Positions 23,989-34,799 of a DNA stretch of 64,000 nt are shown here, piece by piece. Numbering within the stretch: the first letter of the stretch is position 1; every line of letters starts with the position of its first letter. Under the pieces are notes generated by a model that ran no database searches, had not been told where the DNA came from, and saw nothing but the letters and a program-made list of their open reading frames with translations. Source of the DNA: Karstenula rhodostoma CBS 690.94 (Eukaryota > Ascomycota > Dothideomycetes > Pleosporales > Didymosphaeriaceae); NCBI GenBank assembly GCA_010093485.1, contig MU001497.1, forward strand, positions 314,181-378,180, read 5' to 3'. The translations under genes were made by a program, and so were the position numbers.

Positions 23989-24088
23989 ACGTGGAGAAAA
24001 TCGTGTAGTAAAGTGCGCTTGAAAACGTGGGAGAGATTGTGCAGTAAAATATACCATAAAACGTGGAGGAGATTGTTCAGTAAAGTAG
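23989..24088 (+). repeat. 36-bp tandem repeat, in-frame 12-residue unit
   Basis: Units start with ACGTGG at 23989, 24025 and 24061, exactly 36 bp apart; the third is partial. In the plus frame of 23917-24270 (117 codons, ATG start) they read TWRKSCSKVRLK, TWERLCSKIYHK and TWRRLFSKVAAG. The unit length is a multiple of three and the substitutions keep the frame open, so a small coding gene is possible. No domain or flanking exon supports it further. Confidence 0.6.
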
Positions 24089-24321
24089 CTGCTGGATTAG
24101 CCCTGGCTTCGGCAATGCATATGCACCCACGTAAAGCTCTTTTAAGCATGTCATGCTTCTACATAAATATTCAACAGAAAGAAAGGGTTTCAAACCAATC
24201 TTACATGTCTAGGATATTTGAACACTTCGTATTCTACCAAAGTACGCTGAAGGAAGAAATTTCGATGTGAGTGTTCTTCGAATCCGGATTGCGCCAGTTA
24301 GAAACTGACGAACATGGTTAG

Positions 24322-24699
24322 ATGGCGAATCTATATGTCGCTATATACAAGCCACGCGGAGGGAATGTTCACCATTGGGCTCTTTGGCTCGAAGCCACCA
24401 ACTGGTCGCAGATTTTTGAAGCCGAGGGAGAGCCAGGACAGTACAAGCTCCAAGAGAGGGAAAATGTACAACCAAACGCTTCAAGTCGCCACAAATCGAA
24501 TGTCTTTGTAGCTCAAATCGACGATGTCGCAGGATTTACTCAGAATGCTCGAAGCTGCAAACCCAAAAAAGATAGTGCAGCCTGGGATTGTCAGGAATAT
24601 GTTATGGAAGTCCTCGAAGCCGCGAATCTTGATGACATCATTAATGACTACAACTACCAGCAAATCAAGACTTATCTCGAGTCTATATACAACAAATAG
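24322..24699 (+). CDS. Small fungal protein with LRAT/NlpC-P60-like His and Cys motifs
   Basis: 125 residues starting MANLYVAIYKPRGG. Two motifs stand out: VHHWALWLEA near the N terminus and AWDCQEYVMEVLEAA in the C-terminal third. The order 'H-W-A-L then D/N-C-x-x-(F/Y)-V' is the signature of LRAT/HRASLS and related permuted NlpC/P60 thiol enzymes (H-box, then NCEHFV-like Cys motif). I recall a widespread unannotated fungal family of this size with HWAL and WDCQEYV, so the gene is probably real. Catalysis (acyl transfer or hydrolysis through the Cys) is inference. An upstream exon cannot be excluded: ATG also occurs at 24314 in another frame. Confidence 0.72.
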   Translation: MANLYVAIYKPRGGNVHHWALWLEATNWSQIFEAEGEPGQYKLQERENVQPNASSRHKSNVFVAQIDDVAGFTQNARSCKPKKDSAAWDCQEYVMEVLEAANLDDIINDYNYQQIKTYLESIYNK

Positions 24700-24750
24700 G
24701 CTTGAAAGTTGAGCGGGGACTTGAACCGTAGAATGATATGTTATCAGGTT

Positions 24751-26018
24751 TCATGTAATGAGCGTCTCAAGCAACATATCCGCCGCCCATTCGTTAAAAT
24801 ACTGTCCCATCCCTAGCACGGGCAGATAATGCCACCAATCATCCTCTTCAACAGGTGACATGGTATTGAGGGATTTCACATACTCCCAGTATTCTGGGTA
24901 TGAGCCACCAGCCTCCCAATCAACGATACCCTTTATCGTAATGTGCCCATCATGAAGCTCTGCTAGGATGTTCCTCGGGTGCAAGTCGCCATGGGTCATG
25001 ACAATACGATGATGTGATTGTAGACACTTTGTTCGTATGAACTCCCTAAACGATTGAGCGATTCTCGGTTTTGTCGTAGATAGAAGGAAGTCGTTGAACT
25101 CAGACTCGTTGCTAATCGGCGTAGTACTGGACCGTACCGATCTCCTGACGTCTTTGCACCTCGGAGGTGCGCCACCGCCAAGCTGGGTAGAAGACAACGG
25201 CAAGCTTCTGAGTTTTAGGAGTATGGCATTAAGCTGATCGCACACAGACATCTTCAGCTCCGCTGAGAGAGAAGGCCACAACTCTTGTAAGGAAGATCCT
25301 TCAATGAACGTCATGAATATGAAGGTCGTGCCGTTGCAGGTTACTGATCCTAAAGGTTGAGGTAGAGGAAAGCCCTTCGAAACCTGGTGGATGTGCTCCA
25401 TAATGGTTACCTCGTTCAGGTCTAGCTCTCGACCAGTCTTGACAACGACGTTGGGATGGATTTGCGTCACCGTCCGCCCGCCAGAGGCGTATAGCTTCTT
25501 CCCCCTCTCTATCGCTGCCTCAATTCTTGATATCATGATCTGCTCGTTGGAAGGCCCTGCCGTTTGGAATTCTCCGTGTCTTACGTTCTCAAGGACTGCT
25601 CGCACTTTGGGATCAAGAGAGTGCGTGATGACCATGGAGGTGCCGTGTGTTGACCGTTCCAGTTGGCAGTTTGACGGGTATGCATGCGGATCACCTGGCA
25701 AGATTAGCTACACCATTCTGAATTCGAATCTAAGGAACACTGACTCTCTCGATTCTTACGTGCCTCCCTGAAACGTGAGTATCTGGAGCGATATTTCTCT
25801 AAGAGAGGTTCAAGGTCGCCCACAGCATCACGCTCTAAAGCCTTCGTACACTCTCGCTGAAGGGTTTCCAGGAATTTTCTGTTAAATTTTTCTAGTTTTG
25901 TAGTGTCGTCACGGATCGCGTTAGGCTCGAGCCGACTTTCGGGCGTGCTGAAAGTACGCCGCTTCCGTGGGTTCTCAATCTCTGAGAAAGATTCAACTCG
26001 GCTATGTTTCGTTGGCAT
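24751..26018 (-). CDS. APH/choline-kinase-like phosphotransferase, two exons
   Basis: Exons 26018-25760 and 25694-24751 join in phase over a 65-bp intron (GTAAGA...GCCAG), giving 400 residues. The first exon is charged and probably a disordered/helical lead. The second carries the aminoglycoside-phosphotransferase fold: VVVKTGRELDLNEVTIMEHI (Lys and helix-C Glu), IFMTFIEGSSL (hinge), the catalytic loop THGDLHPRNIL and the metal-binding IVDWEAGGSYPEYWEY. Such fungal proteins are usually annotated as phosphotransferase-family or kinase-like; substrates are unknown and antibiotic resistance is not implied. All key residues (His-Gly-Asp, Asn, Asp of IVDW) are intact. Confidence 0.88.
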
Positions 26019-26226
26019 TTCGCTCTTGCGGAATGGTGTAATATCTGACGTTGGACGAATTCGTTTGTGGTACTATACAAGAAGGGACGCAACGGTGTCG
26101 TGACATTGGGAGGTGGCCAGAATTATACAATGGCAGGGGCTTGGCTGGGTCGCGTGCACGGCCTGCTTAGTTGCCTGCTCCGAAAGATCACGTGACCAGT
26201 ACCCTTCGTACAGAATCGTTCCCATA
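26019..26226. promoter_or_regulatory. Divergent upstream region between APH-like gene and decayed gene
   Basis: 208 bp; nothing specific recognised. Confidence 0.3.
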
Positions 26227-27407
26227 TGTTTCGGAGTAAGGAACACGTCGAGTGGGCGCAGACGAACTACGGTCATCAACGTTGACCAAGGTGGCCAATG
26301 GGTAGCTGCAGGGTTCGACGATGAGATTGAGAGGTATGTACGTCTAAGACTGATAGCGCCAGCCTTGGCGGCGCGTAAAGGCGGCTGTGCGTCCAGCGTA
26401 CTTTCCTACACGTTTTGCAGCGTATTTGACTGCCGGATCTCCTCCTCGTCTTGCTGCGCACCTCTTCGACGTTCTCCCTCAGGTTTTAGTTGCTTTGAAA
26501 TTATGTCTCAGCGGATGCCAAGAAGAACGAAGGGTTTACAGGACTGCGCCATGGGGTGGAAGCGAATTACGGAAACGGCAAGGCAGTTGAGGTTGCAAAA
26601 GAAACTACGTCCCCCCCAATTTAGGCGTGTCAAAACAGCGGTGGCTCTTCAAGGGAAGACTGGATTGGCTGAAAGGCCGCGGAAACAACAGTTATTCCTC
26701 GACAGGGTGCTTGAGACAAGCCACGTTTATTTCCTGCTTTGCGCCATTGCTTTCTCCCAGAATCAGGTTACTTCTACTAAAGGCACTATACTCGACAGCC
26801 TAGTCGAGAAGATAGCCTCCAACAAAGCCAATGACAGCATCCTATGCCCTGAGTTCCAATCGTACGCTGTACAGCTCGGTGTACATGGTGCCGTTCGGCC
26901 TTCCAAGCAATATTCGCCGCAGGTAAACCTTCAGGAATGCAGTCAGGGAGCCATTACCCGGAGCGAAACTGGGGAGCTGCACGACGAGACGGAGAAAAGG
27001 GCCCCGAATACCAATAGTAGAAGTAAGCTGAGCGTTCAAGTCCGTCGCGTACAAGACTGATAGATTCTCTAGCGGAGGGCTCAGACAAGGTACTTGAGAA
27101 TGCCTACGAGGACTCTGATGATGACGCTGGCCCTGTCAGAGCAGGAAGCATGCGAGTGGCAGTGATGCCTGACCTACAAAAATTGCAGGAAATACTAGGA
27201 CCCCTTCTCTTTGATGGTGTGCTTACCAGTTCGGTAAAGCTTGCTGAGGAGAAAGAAGATAGGGAGGAGGATAGAATACCGAGAAGCGTCACTGGTGCTA
27301 TGCGCTTATATTTTGCGGATCAGGAAGGCGAAGATTTTAAACTAGAAGTGTCGTTAGGCTATGAGATGGGCCTGAGGGTATGGTTTGAAGCTTATCCACA
27401 AGTCTAG
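26227..27407 (+). pseudogene. Probable decayed gene, STAND-type N-terminal helical region
   Basis: Coding texture is clear but is spread over two frames. A possible start at 26227 (ATGTTTCGGA, then an intron GTAAGG...CAAG) leads to SGQWVAAGFDDEIE. A different frame near 26410-26510 reads YLTAGSPPRLAAHLFDVLPQVL, as if DEIE and YLTA belonged together with a shift between them. The main frame then runs MSQRMPRRTKGLQ...FLDRVLETSHVYFLLCAIAF to 27022. A 41-bp intron (GTAAGC...GATAG) joins it in phase to 27064-27407, ending YEMGLRVWFEAYPQV. DEIERYL...LP..L resembles helical leader domains of fungal STAND/NACHT-like proteins; this is a weak, memory-based comparison. It could also be an intact gene with introns I have misplaced. 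Confidence 0.4.
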
Positions 27408-27702
27408 TCTTTCCGAACTAATTTGAACTCCATTTTATGCACAACAACGCTATGCCCCACTAGAAGGACCTCATTTTCTTTGTCTACGTCCGACTTCTGA
27501 GGTTTCATCTCGATTTTTCCTGCGCTCACACGTCCAGTTCCAGTCTTGGACGCCTTCCACGACATCAGCCTTTCAAAGCCGACTCCGTTGTACGTACGGT
27601 AGCTGATGTATTCATAATCCCCGTTGCTGGTTTCCTGTACCCCACAGCGTCAGAACTAGCAGAACGCTGTGAATATACGCAGATCTATCCTACCTCGGAC
27701 AT
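27404..27702 (-). CDS. Possible small two-exon gene (79 aa), unknown
   Basis: Exon 1 27702-27694 (ATG TCC GAG) and exon 2 27634-27404 join in phase across a 59-bp intron (GTAGGA...GTACAG, with a CTGAC branch site). The product reads EYISYRTYNGVGFERLMSW near the start and EVLLVGHSVVVHKMEFKLV at the end, which has protein-like composition. Its stop overlaps the stop of the opposing frame (27405-27407). The frame also stays open upstream of the ATG, so the 5' exon may be different and longer. Not recognised. Confidence 0.38.
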
Positions 27703-30088
27703 GAGAACGGTGTACTGGCACCTGGGCGGGAAGGCGTTCAATGTGAGATGCTTCGGACGAACGTTCGATGCGCGATGCGCGATGCTTGGTTCTGATCGTA
27801 ATCGAGAGGACGAAGGACGGTCCCTAGCGTCAACGTGGTATTTGCACAGGGTCTGATCGTTTGTCGGAAGATGGTTGGCGAGAGGTCTCGCAAGTCAAGA
27901 GAGCCAGAGCGGGCGTACGGGACGTTCGAGCGCGTGGAGGCGCGAGCCGGTCAAGAGAGCTATATATTTTTTAAGCACGCTGATGGCCGCGTGTGGGGTG
28001 CGCGGCCGAGGTTTACCTTAGGGGACCGGAGGCAACTTTTTGATGGCTTTGTGGTTGGAGCAGGCAAGGAACACGACACAAGGTGAGGCGTGGGCTGGTG
28101 ACCGTTTGGCGTTATTCCTAAGTTGGAATGCGATCGGATAGCAATAAGCAGCAAACAAAAGTGATGTGAGGCGGTTTGTAAGTCAAACGGGCCCAACAAA
28201 GCGCATACCGGCTCTTAGGCGTTGGTGCCCGATGACAAGGTCAAATGGCTGCCCCGCTGTTCTGAAAAGATAATCACGTGCTCTACACTATCATCCTTAT
28301 TAAGCGCTAATATTACGCGACGCTTCTGTCTCGTTGAGCTACGTCGTCGCCTGTTTGAGTAGAGCACTTTTCTTTTCTTATGCACCACCAAGCCAGCGCG
28401 CGTTCGAACTCCAGTATTAGTCTCAAGGAATTAAAGTCAAACAGTCATTTCGTCCTGCAATGACCTTTGCAAACGCAATGGAAGGTCCTGGTGTATTCTA
28501 CAATTACTCGGCCTGAACCATCCAATGAGAGATACATCTGCTTCGATCACGCCGCGTGTCAACGCCTGATCATTTGCCGTTGACCACCCAGAGGTTTGGA
28601 GGACGTGTGCCCACAGCAGAGCCTTAGCGAACCTCTTCGGCGACGCCAAAAGAGATCCCTGAGAGTGATAGCGGATGCGATACACAAGGTGGACGTCTCT
28701 TACATATGATAGAACCAGATGTAAAGTAGGAATGCTTGGGGAAGAGAACGCAGGTTTCTACGGCGAGTTGGTTTCCGTTTCCTAAGACGTATCGGCTGCT
28801 TAGCTCGTCAATCGCGGGGTCCATCCGTCCAGCCATCCAACAACCCATCAACATTACCTTCCTTTTTCCATAATCCCGTCTCGCTGTACATCTTAGCATC
28901 TCCTTTCTAGAATTCACATGTCCAATGGGTACAGATTTTACGAACCAAGTTACACTTAAGTCTACAGATACCTTCTAATCTCTCAGGTTCTACAACTTCC
29001 CGCGCAACTATATTATTCCAACTTCGGTGCAGCTATGCACTTGATTGTTATCAGCTTGACTAGACCAGAAACCTGAACCTAGGTAGGATCCTTTCCAAAC
29101 AACGTCGCCATACGCATTTAAGACCGCTCCTAATATTTGCGAATCGAGCGCGCCGTTAGTACGGGCTGCATGCGCATTCGTTAGCGGTATTCCCTTATTA
29201 AATCTGAGTAAGGTACGATATAGCGTGAGCTCGTAGAGCAATCCCGAAGGCGCGCGCTTTGTGGCTGAGCTATTCCTGCATCACATATATATTATATTAA
29301 TGAGAAGTCACAAGCTGTCCATGTCTCGTGCGCAAAAGCTAGCAATAAAAGCAGAGCCCGGGCGTGGAGGTTCGGATGAAGAAATTGGGGGTGGGGATTC
29401 CGCCATCATACCGTCCCAAAATCGAAGTATCGTAACAGCCTGCCTCGTTTGTGGATTTCGAATAGAATGCCTGGATTGAGTGATTGATTGTTTCGTTCGG
29501 TGGGTCTCGGGGTTAGAAGACTAAAGGGTGGTTCTATTCCCTTGGGTAATAGCGGTCACGTGCTATAACTGGCGGACAAGGGCGCAGGGTGGATGTGGGG
29601 TTCTGGTCTGCGTGGTGGGCCGTTATTTGGAGAGGGGTAGGGAGGCGTTGCGGCGGGTTTGGAGGCGTGGGCGGGGTTCCAGGGTGGTGTTTGTTGCTCG
29701 GGGTGACTTTGTTTGTGTGGATCAGTTTTTGAGAACCCCTGCTAAAGTGGGTAGATAATGCTCAGACATCAATTCGGATATAATAACTGCTTACGCATGC
29801 AGGTCTTATCGCATGTTCCTGGTCGCAGTTGGCCTCCACAGTACCACGATGAAGCGCTTCTTCTTTTCGTCAGTGTCGGCGTCAGCAGCATCTCGAGCAA
29901 TGCCATCACGTATCGAGAAGATGGACACCACAGCACATAGAGCAACAACACCGAAGGGAACATAATGTGTCATTATTGCACGGGCCTTTCTGGCACTCCG
30001 TGTCTCGAATCGAAACCATAAATACAAAACGCCATCAATGATACCTCCAGTTTTTCGGCCGGAGTCGCCACCTTTATGCTAGTTCCAA
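27703..30088. other. Gene-poor intergenic stretch
   Basis: 2.4 kb with many short frames but no domain, splice-consistent model or RNA gene that I can support. The base composition changes locally (AT-rich 28900-29320, G-rich 29530-29740), which could reflect old insertions. No terminal repeats found by eye. Confidence 0.4.
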
Positions 30089-31124
30089 TCACCACTGGAC
30101 CTTCTTGTCCCAGCCGATGAACTCGTCGATGATGTCCTTGTAGTAATCCTACTCCACGTTAGCCAACATTCCCACAAGCCCATCATATCAGGGGAAAACA
30201 TACCTTAAGATCCTCCACCTTGGGAACATCGTCGCTCTTCGAGTACAGATCGTACGGGTTAAACGCCTTGACAGCGTCCAACATGCGCTCGTCCTTCTCG
30301 TTCATCATCCACCTGTACGCGCCCTGCGAGTGCCAGGGGTAGAAAGAGTGGTACCTGATCATAGCGAGGCCCTCGTCGGGGATGGTGCTTTGGGCCTTCA
30401 TGATGTGGTAGAGGTACTCGTCGTGGCCCCAGCTGAGCATGACGTTGTCGAGGCCGCAGCCGGGGGTGTAGATGCCGTGCTGGGTGCTGTAGATGGCGTT
30501 GTCGTGGTCCGGGTTGCCCGTGAAGGTGTCCGGGTAGATGATGCGCTTGTCGAAGGCGCAGCCCACGGGGAACGTGTCGCCGACGACGTCCCACTGGCCT
30601 TCGGCGCCGTAGAAGAAGAGCAGCTTGCCCAGGTCGTGGATCAGGCCTACGAGCTGCATCCAGCGGGGCTTGCCGTCGCGGCGGATGGCCTCGGCCGACT
30701 GCAGGAGGTGCTCGATCTGCGAGAGGGAGGTGTCTGGGTCTGACTCGTCGATGAGCGTGTTGAGCTTCTCCATGGCCTCCCAGATGGTCATGCTGGCGCG
30801 CGTCGTGCTGTAGAAGGAGTTGCGGGCTTTGAGGTTGTACGCGACGGTTTGCTTCTCGTGCTGCTCGCGGTAGAAGTTCTTCACGCGGTCGCAGGCATCC
30901 TCGTACTGTCGGAACTGCGTCTTGTCCTTTTCCGCATCGAATTGGGATTGGTCGTAGATGTCCTTCTCTTCTTGTGTCGCGGTGCCCTTCTTGACCTTCA
31001 GGGCGGCTTTGAGGACGTTGACATCGTCGATGGCGTCGGAGGTGGCTTCAAGGGCGAGGCCGTCCTTCGGGTTGGCGAAGGGCTCCGCGATGTTGGGTTG
31101 CTCGACGAGGGCGCCGGGTGCCAT
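30089..31124 (-). CDS. MIOX: myo-Inositol oxygenase, two exons
   Basis: Converts myo-inositol plus O2 to D-glucuronate with a non-heme di-iron centre. Exons 31124-30204 and 30148-30089 join in phase across a 55-bp intron; the last exon adds DYYKDIIDEFIGWDKKVQW, for 326 residues. All six iron ligands can be placed: His139 (HLLQSAE), His163-Asp164 (GLIHDLGK), His234 (SWGHDEY), His259 (RYHSFYPWH) and Asp292 (NPYDLYSKS), with spacings that match the mouse enzyme closely. The enzyme is cytosolic. It is divergent from an aldo/keto reductase at 32072 and sits at the edge of a five-gene oxidoreductase cluster that fits downstream glucuronate metabolism. Confidence 0.96.
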
Positions 31125-32071
31125 TGTGAAAATGTGTGATATGGAGGGGTATCTGGAAAGTGCGATGGCAATACGCTTGGTTTTTCGGATCTCGAAGTAC
31201 AGAGATAAGAGGAAGAGGAAGATGATGGAAGTGATGATGGAGGTTACTCGAGGTGCAAGCTTCGATACTTATCCTCCATCGATCCTAAGTATAGGCAGTT
31301 ATTCTCCGCAATTGCCATGCTCGTTTTTCTGCCACCCCACAACCCCGAGCAAGACCCAACCTACCACCTGTCGCAGAGTCTGGTGTCTTGCATTTTCTAG
31401 CTCCACCATTTACGGGGCCTTGCCCGCGAGCTTCACCCCCAGGAACGAAAGCGCTGGCCGTGAGGAAATATCCCCCGCTGTCTACGCCATCCGTCTGGAT
31501 CGCTGGCCAAGATGATGCTCGAAAACGGCGGCTTAGAACGAGGCGGCCGACAACATGTTGACTGTGGTTGGTGGCTAAGGTCTAGTGTGCTGTTAGAGAT
31601 GGTTTTGTGGTTTCGTCCCAGTTCTTTCGGCGGTGCCATCCTTTTCTCCTCCAAGACGGGCAATTCTCGCCGCGCCCACCAGATGTAGGCAAATCCGCCC
31701 GCAGACCCTGTTCACATCGCCGGCAAACCACGACGATCACACGCACGATGACGCCACGTGCCCCTCGGCGATATCTCGCCCGACGCAATTTGCCAAAAGC
31801 GTCAACAATATTGGCTCCATCCTTCGACACGAGTACCGGCGCGCATTTACATTCATCCACCGCCATGCATCCCACCCCTAGAACCTTTCGGACCGATGGT
31901 AGCCCGGCGGGGTATGCCATGGCGGGGCTTCGGAAGAATTCATGACCCTCCTTACCCCAATAATATTTTCAGCATCCAAATGTACCAGAGCACAGCCGAC
32001 GTGGTGGAGGGGCACTCGGCACTCGACGTGCCTGTCCCCACGTACATATACCCTGTGCCCCGCGTGCCACC
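31125..32071. promoter_or_regulatory. Divergent promoter region, MIOX / aldo-keto reductase
   Basis: 947 bp between start codons of two genes with linked predicted functions, so shared control is plausible. A CACGTG E-box-like site occurs at about 31755. No gene is supported inside. Confidence 0.45.
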
Positions 32072-33136
32072 ATGAATCCCTCTCTCGCAAACTTCATCCT
32101 CAAGCTCTCCCCCAAAGACATCTTCAACCCCAAGCCCACCATGAACACTGCCATTCCTCTGAACACCGGCGCCACGATCCCCGCATTGGGACTCGGGACG
32201 TGGCAGTCTGCGCCGGGAGAGGTCAAGAAGGCGATCATCCACGCGATTGAGGGCGGCTACCGACACATCGACTGCGCGTACTGCTACCAGAACGAAGACG
32301 AGGTGGGCGAGGCGCTGCAGGACGTCATCTCGCGCGGGATCGTGAAGCGCGAAGACCTCTTCATCACCAGCAAGCTGTGGTGCACGTTCCACACGCGCGC
32401 CGAGGAGGGTCTGCAGAAGAGCCTGGATCTGCTGAAGACGCCCTACGTCGACCTGTACCTGATGCACTGGCCGGTCCCCATGAACCCCAAAGGTACTTCC
32501 CCCCTCCTTTCCCCCTCCCAAACCCACTCTAACTCCCCCCAAGGAAACCACCCCCTCTTCCCCAAACACGCCGACGGCTCCCGCGACATCGACACCAGCA
32601 TAACCCACGTCGACACGTGGAAAAACCTCGAAGCCCTCTACCAATCCCACCCCGAAAAAGTAAAAGCCATCGGCGTCGCAAACTACTCGGTCAAGTACCT
32701 CACCAAGCTCCTCGCGCACTCCACCATCACCCCCGCCGCCAACCAAATCGAAAACCACCCGCTCCTCCCGCAGCAAGAAATCGTCGACTTCTGCAAAGCC
32801 AAGAACATCCACATCACGGCGTACAGCCCGCTCGGCTCCACGGGGTCCCCCCTCTTCAAGGACGCCGGCGTCGTCGACGTCGCAAAGAAACACAACGTCG
32901 GCCCCGCTACCGTGCTGCTGAGCTACCACCTCGCGCGGGGCTCCTCGGTGCTCGCCAAGTCGGTGACGCCCGCGCGTATCGATGAGAATCGTAAACTGAT
33001 TACCCTGGATGACGGGGATTTGGAGGCGCTCGAGGCGATTCATAAGAAGAATGGCGTCCAGCGCTTTGTGTATCCGCCGTTTGGCGTGGATGCGGGATTC
33101 CCGGATAAGCCCGAGGGGATTGATCTTAGTGGGTGA
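32072..33136 (+). CDS. NADPH-dependent aldo/keto reductase, candidate D-glucuronate reductase
   Basis: Exons 32072-32492 and 32544-33136; the 51-bp intron (GTACTT...CCAAG) has no stop and is a multiple of three, so an unspliced reading adds 17 Pro/Ser-rich residues that break the fold. The spliced product is 337 residues. AKR signature residues are present: Asp/Tyr in HIDCAYCYQNEDEVG, Lys in FITSKLW, His in DLYLMHWPVPMNP, plus KAIGVANYSVKYL, NQIENHPLLPQQE and ITAYSPLGS. The type resembles Gcy1/glycerol and hexuronate reductases. Given its neighbour MIOX, reduction of D-glucuronate to L-gulonate is a reasonable inference, not shown. An in-frame ATG at 32141 is an alternative start. Confidence 0.9.
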   Translation: MNPSLANFILKLSPKDIFNPKPTMNTAIPLNTGATIPALGLGTWQSAPGEVKKAIIHAIEGGYRHIDCAYCYQNEDEVGEALQDVISRGIVKREDLFITSKLWCTFHTRAEEGLQKSLDLLKTPYVDLYLMHWPVPMNPKGTSPLLSPSQTHSNSPQGNHPLFPKHADGSRDIDTSITHVDTWKNLEALYQSHPEKVKAIGVANYSVKYLTKLLAHSTITPAANQIENHPLLPQQEIVDFCKAKNIHITAYSPLGSTGSPLFKDAGVVDVAKKHNVGPATVLLSYHLARGSSVLAKSVTPARIDENRKLITLDDGDLEALEAIHKKNGVQRFVYPPFGVDAGFPDKPEGIDLSG

Positions 33137-33476
33137 GTGTGGGGAGTGGGGAGGGGTGCGGGATGGAAAGTGATTATATATACCCTTATAAATATAGAGC
33201 ATCTACTTGCTTGACGTGGATGGAATGAATAGATGTTACTATGCGCCATGGTCTTCGGAGTGGCTGATGGGTGCTGTACTTTGTGACTTGGAACAGTGCG
33301 TGGAATGCATTGCTGTAGACACTGCAGCTGCGCTTATTTATCGTCGGTTGTTTCTGAATGAGCCCCCCGGATAGTTTGGTGTAGGGAGACTTTTTCGAAA
33401 CGTTCGTGTTCATCTTGAAATGGTCCAGAGAGGATGCCAGCGAAACTGTGCCGTGTTGGATACGAAAACAAAACCT
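33137..33476. other. Convergent 3' intergenic region
   Basis: 340 bp between the tail-to-tail AKR and SDR genes; no feature recognised. Confidence 0.4.
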
Positions 33477-34324
33477 CTACCGCCCCATCCACCCCCCATC
33501 AACCGTCACAACCTCCCCACTCACATACGCACTCGCCGGACTCGCCAACCACACCACCGCACCCTTGAAATCCTCGGGACTCCCCCACCTCCCCGCGGGG
33601 ATCCTCTCCAGAATGCTCTTCGCCCGCTTCTCATCCTGCATCAGCGCCGTGTTCATCTCCGTCGCGATATACCCGGGCGCAATGGCATTCACATTGATGC
33701 CCTTGCTCGCCCACTCGTTGGACAGCGCTTTTGTGAGCTGCGCGACGCCGCCCTTTGACGCGGCGTACGCGGGGACGGTGAGGCCGCCTTGGAAGGAGAG
33801 CAGCGAGGCGATGTTGATGATGGCGCCGCGGCGTGTGGAGTTGGGCGCGAGGTCCGTGGGCTGCTGGAGCATGTGGGCGCCGACGTCGCGGCAGAGGGTG
33901 AAGACGGAGGTGAGGTTGACTTGTAGGACCGACTGCCAGTCGTCGTCGGGGAACTGGTGCGCCGGGTGCCGCTTCTGGATGCCGCCGCAGTTGAGCAGGA
34001 TGTGGATTCTGTGGCCGTCTTGTAGGATCTTTGGGAGGAGCGCGGAGACGGATTCGCCAGAGGAGAGGTCTGCGGTGTAGATTGTTGCTTTGCGGCCCAG
34101 TTTTTCGATTTCTTGCTTGGTCGATTGGTTGGACGTGTCTCGCTGGGTAGCTGTCAGTCGCATCGTCGCGCAAAACTGTGCTTTGGGAGAGGTACTTGTA
34201 CGAGGAGGACGTCTGCGCCTGCTTCTGCGAGGGCAATTGCCATGGACTGTCCAATGCCTCTGGTTCCACCCGTCACGAGAGCAGTCTGGCCCTCGAGCGA
34301 GAACAGTTCCTTGACATTCGTCAT
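33477..34324 (-). CDS. SDR of KduD/gluconate 5-dehydrogenase type, two exons
   Basis: Exons 34324-34196 and 34142-33477 join in phase across a 53-bp intron, giving 264 residues. The first true ATG is at 34324 ([13 protein letters not shown]); the open frame continues upstream only through a GTG. Classical SDR marks: TGGTRGIG cofactor loop, NCGGIQ, Ser in [12 protein letters not shown] and the YAASKGG active site. The C-terminal [19 protein letters not shown] and VDGGWMGR are typical of the 2-deoxy-D-gluconate 3-dehydrogenase/gluconate 5-dehydrogenase branch. In the glucuronate cluster it would suit reduction of 5-keto-D-gluconate to D-gluconate (inference). Confidence 0.92.
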
Positions 34325-34799
34325 TGGCTCTATCTTTGAATGAGCTTGAGGATGTTGTTCGATCTGTGTTGCAGTCACACAGTGAAAGTATCAGTCTCTT
34401 CAGAAGCCCAACGCAATATTGTGATTATACAGCAAGCATGGATGGTCGGCAACATTACCCCAAAATGGCGCTCCTAGCGCGGGGCCGTGTGCATCGGCAT
34501 TTGACAAGTGACGTGAAGTGGGCTGCCGAGGTCGGAAAGGGTAACCCCGCTGGTGCGTCGGCGTTTGAACTGCGGGACACCATACGCTGAAGAAGGCATT
34601 TGTCTCCAACGACGGCGCATCAGGTCATCTCGAGGGACCATTGGGCCTGAGCCTGGCACGAGGGTCGTGTCATTTTTTCCTCCGCTTCCCGAATTTGTGA
34701 TTTCTGTCCCTCCTTCTTCCCAAACAGTCTCAGCCTTTCGTGTTGCTTTGCGTAAACAACTTCATACCGATCCCCGTCTTTTTGTTAGAAAACCAAGCC
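34325..34799. promoter_or_regulatory. Divergent promoter region, SDR / zinc dehydrogenase
   Basis: 475 bp between divergent starts. No specific motif assigned. Confidence 0.35.

Larger units (their letters stand above)
22479..24321. other. Gene-poor stretch with poly-T and repeats
   Basis: 1.84 kb. Contains a 17-bp T run (22707-22723), copy 1 of a 59-bp dispersed repeat (22923-22981), G-rich low-complexity sequence (23260-23480), and a 36-bp tandem repeat (23989-24088) listed separately. No supported gene, apart from a possible open frame over the tandem repeat. Confidence 0.5.

Noticed and set aside
28437..29241. Short minus-strand frames that might be transposon remnants
   Set aside because: No transposase motifs, terminal repeats or target duplications visible; composition alone is not enough.
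31952..33202. 416-codon minus-strand frame
   Set aside because: Shadow of the aldo/keto reductase gene; rich in Gly/Val/Arg with no domain.
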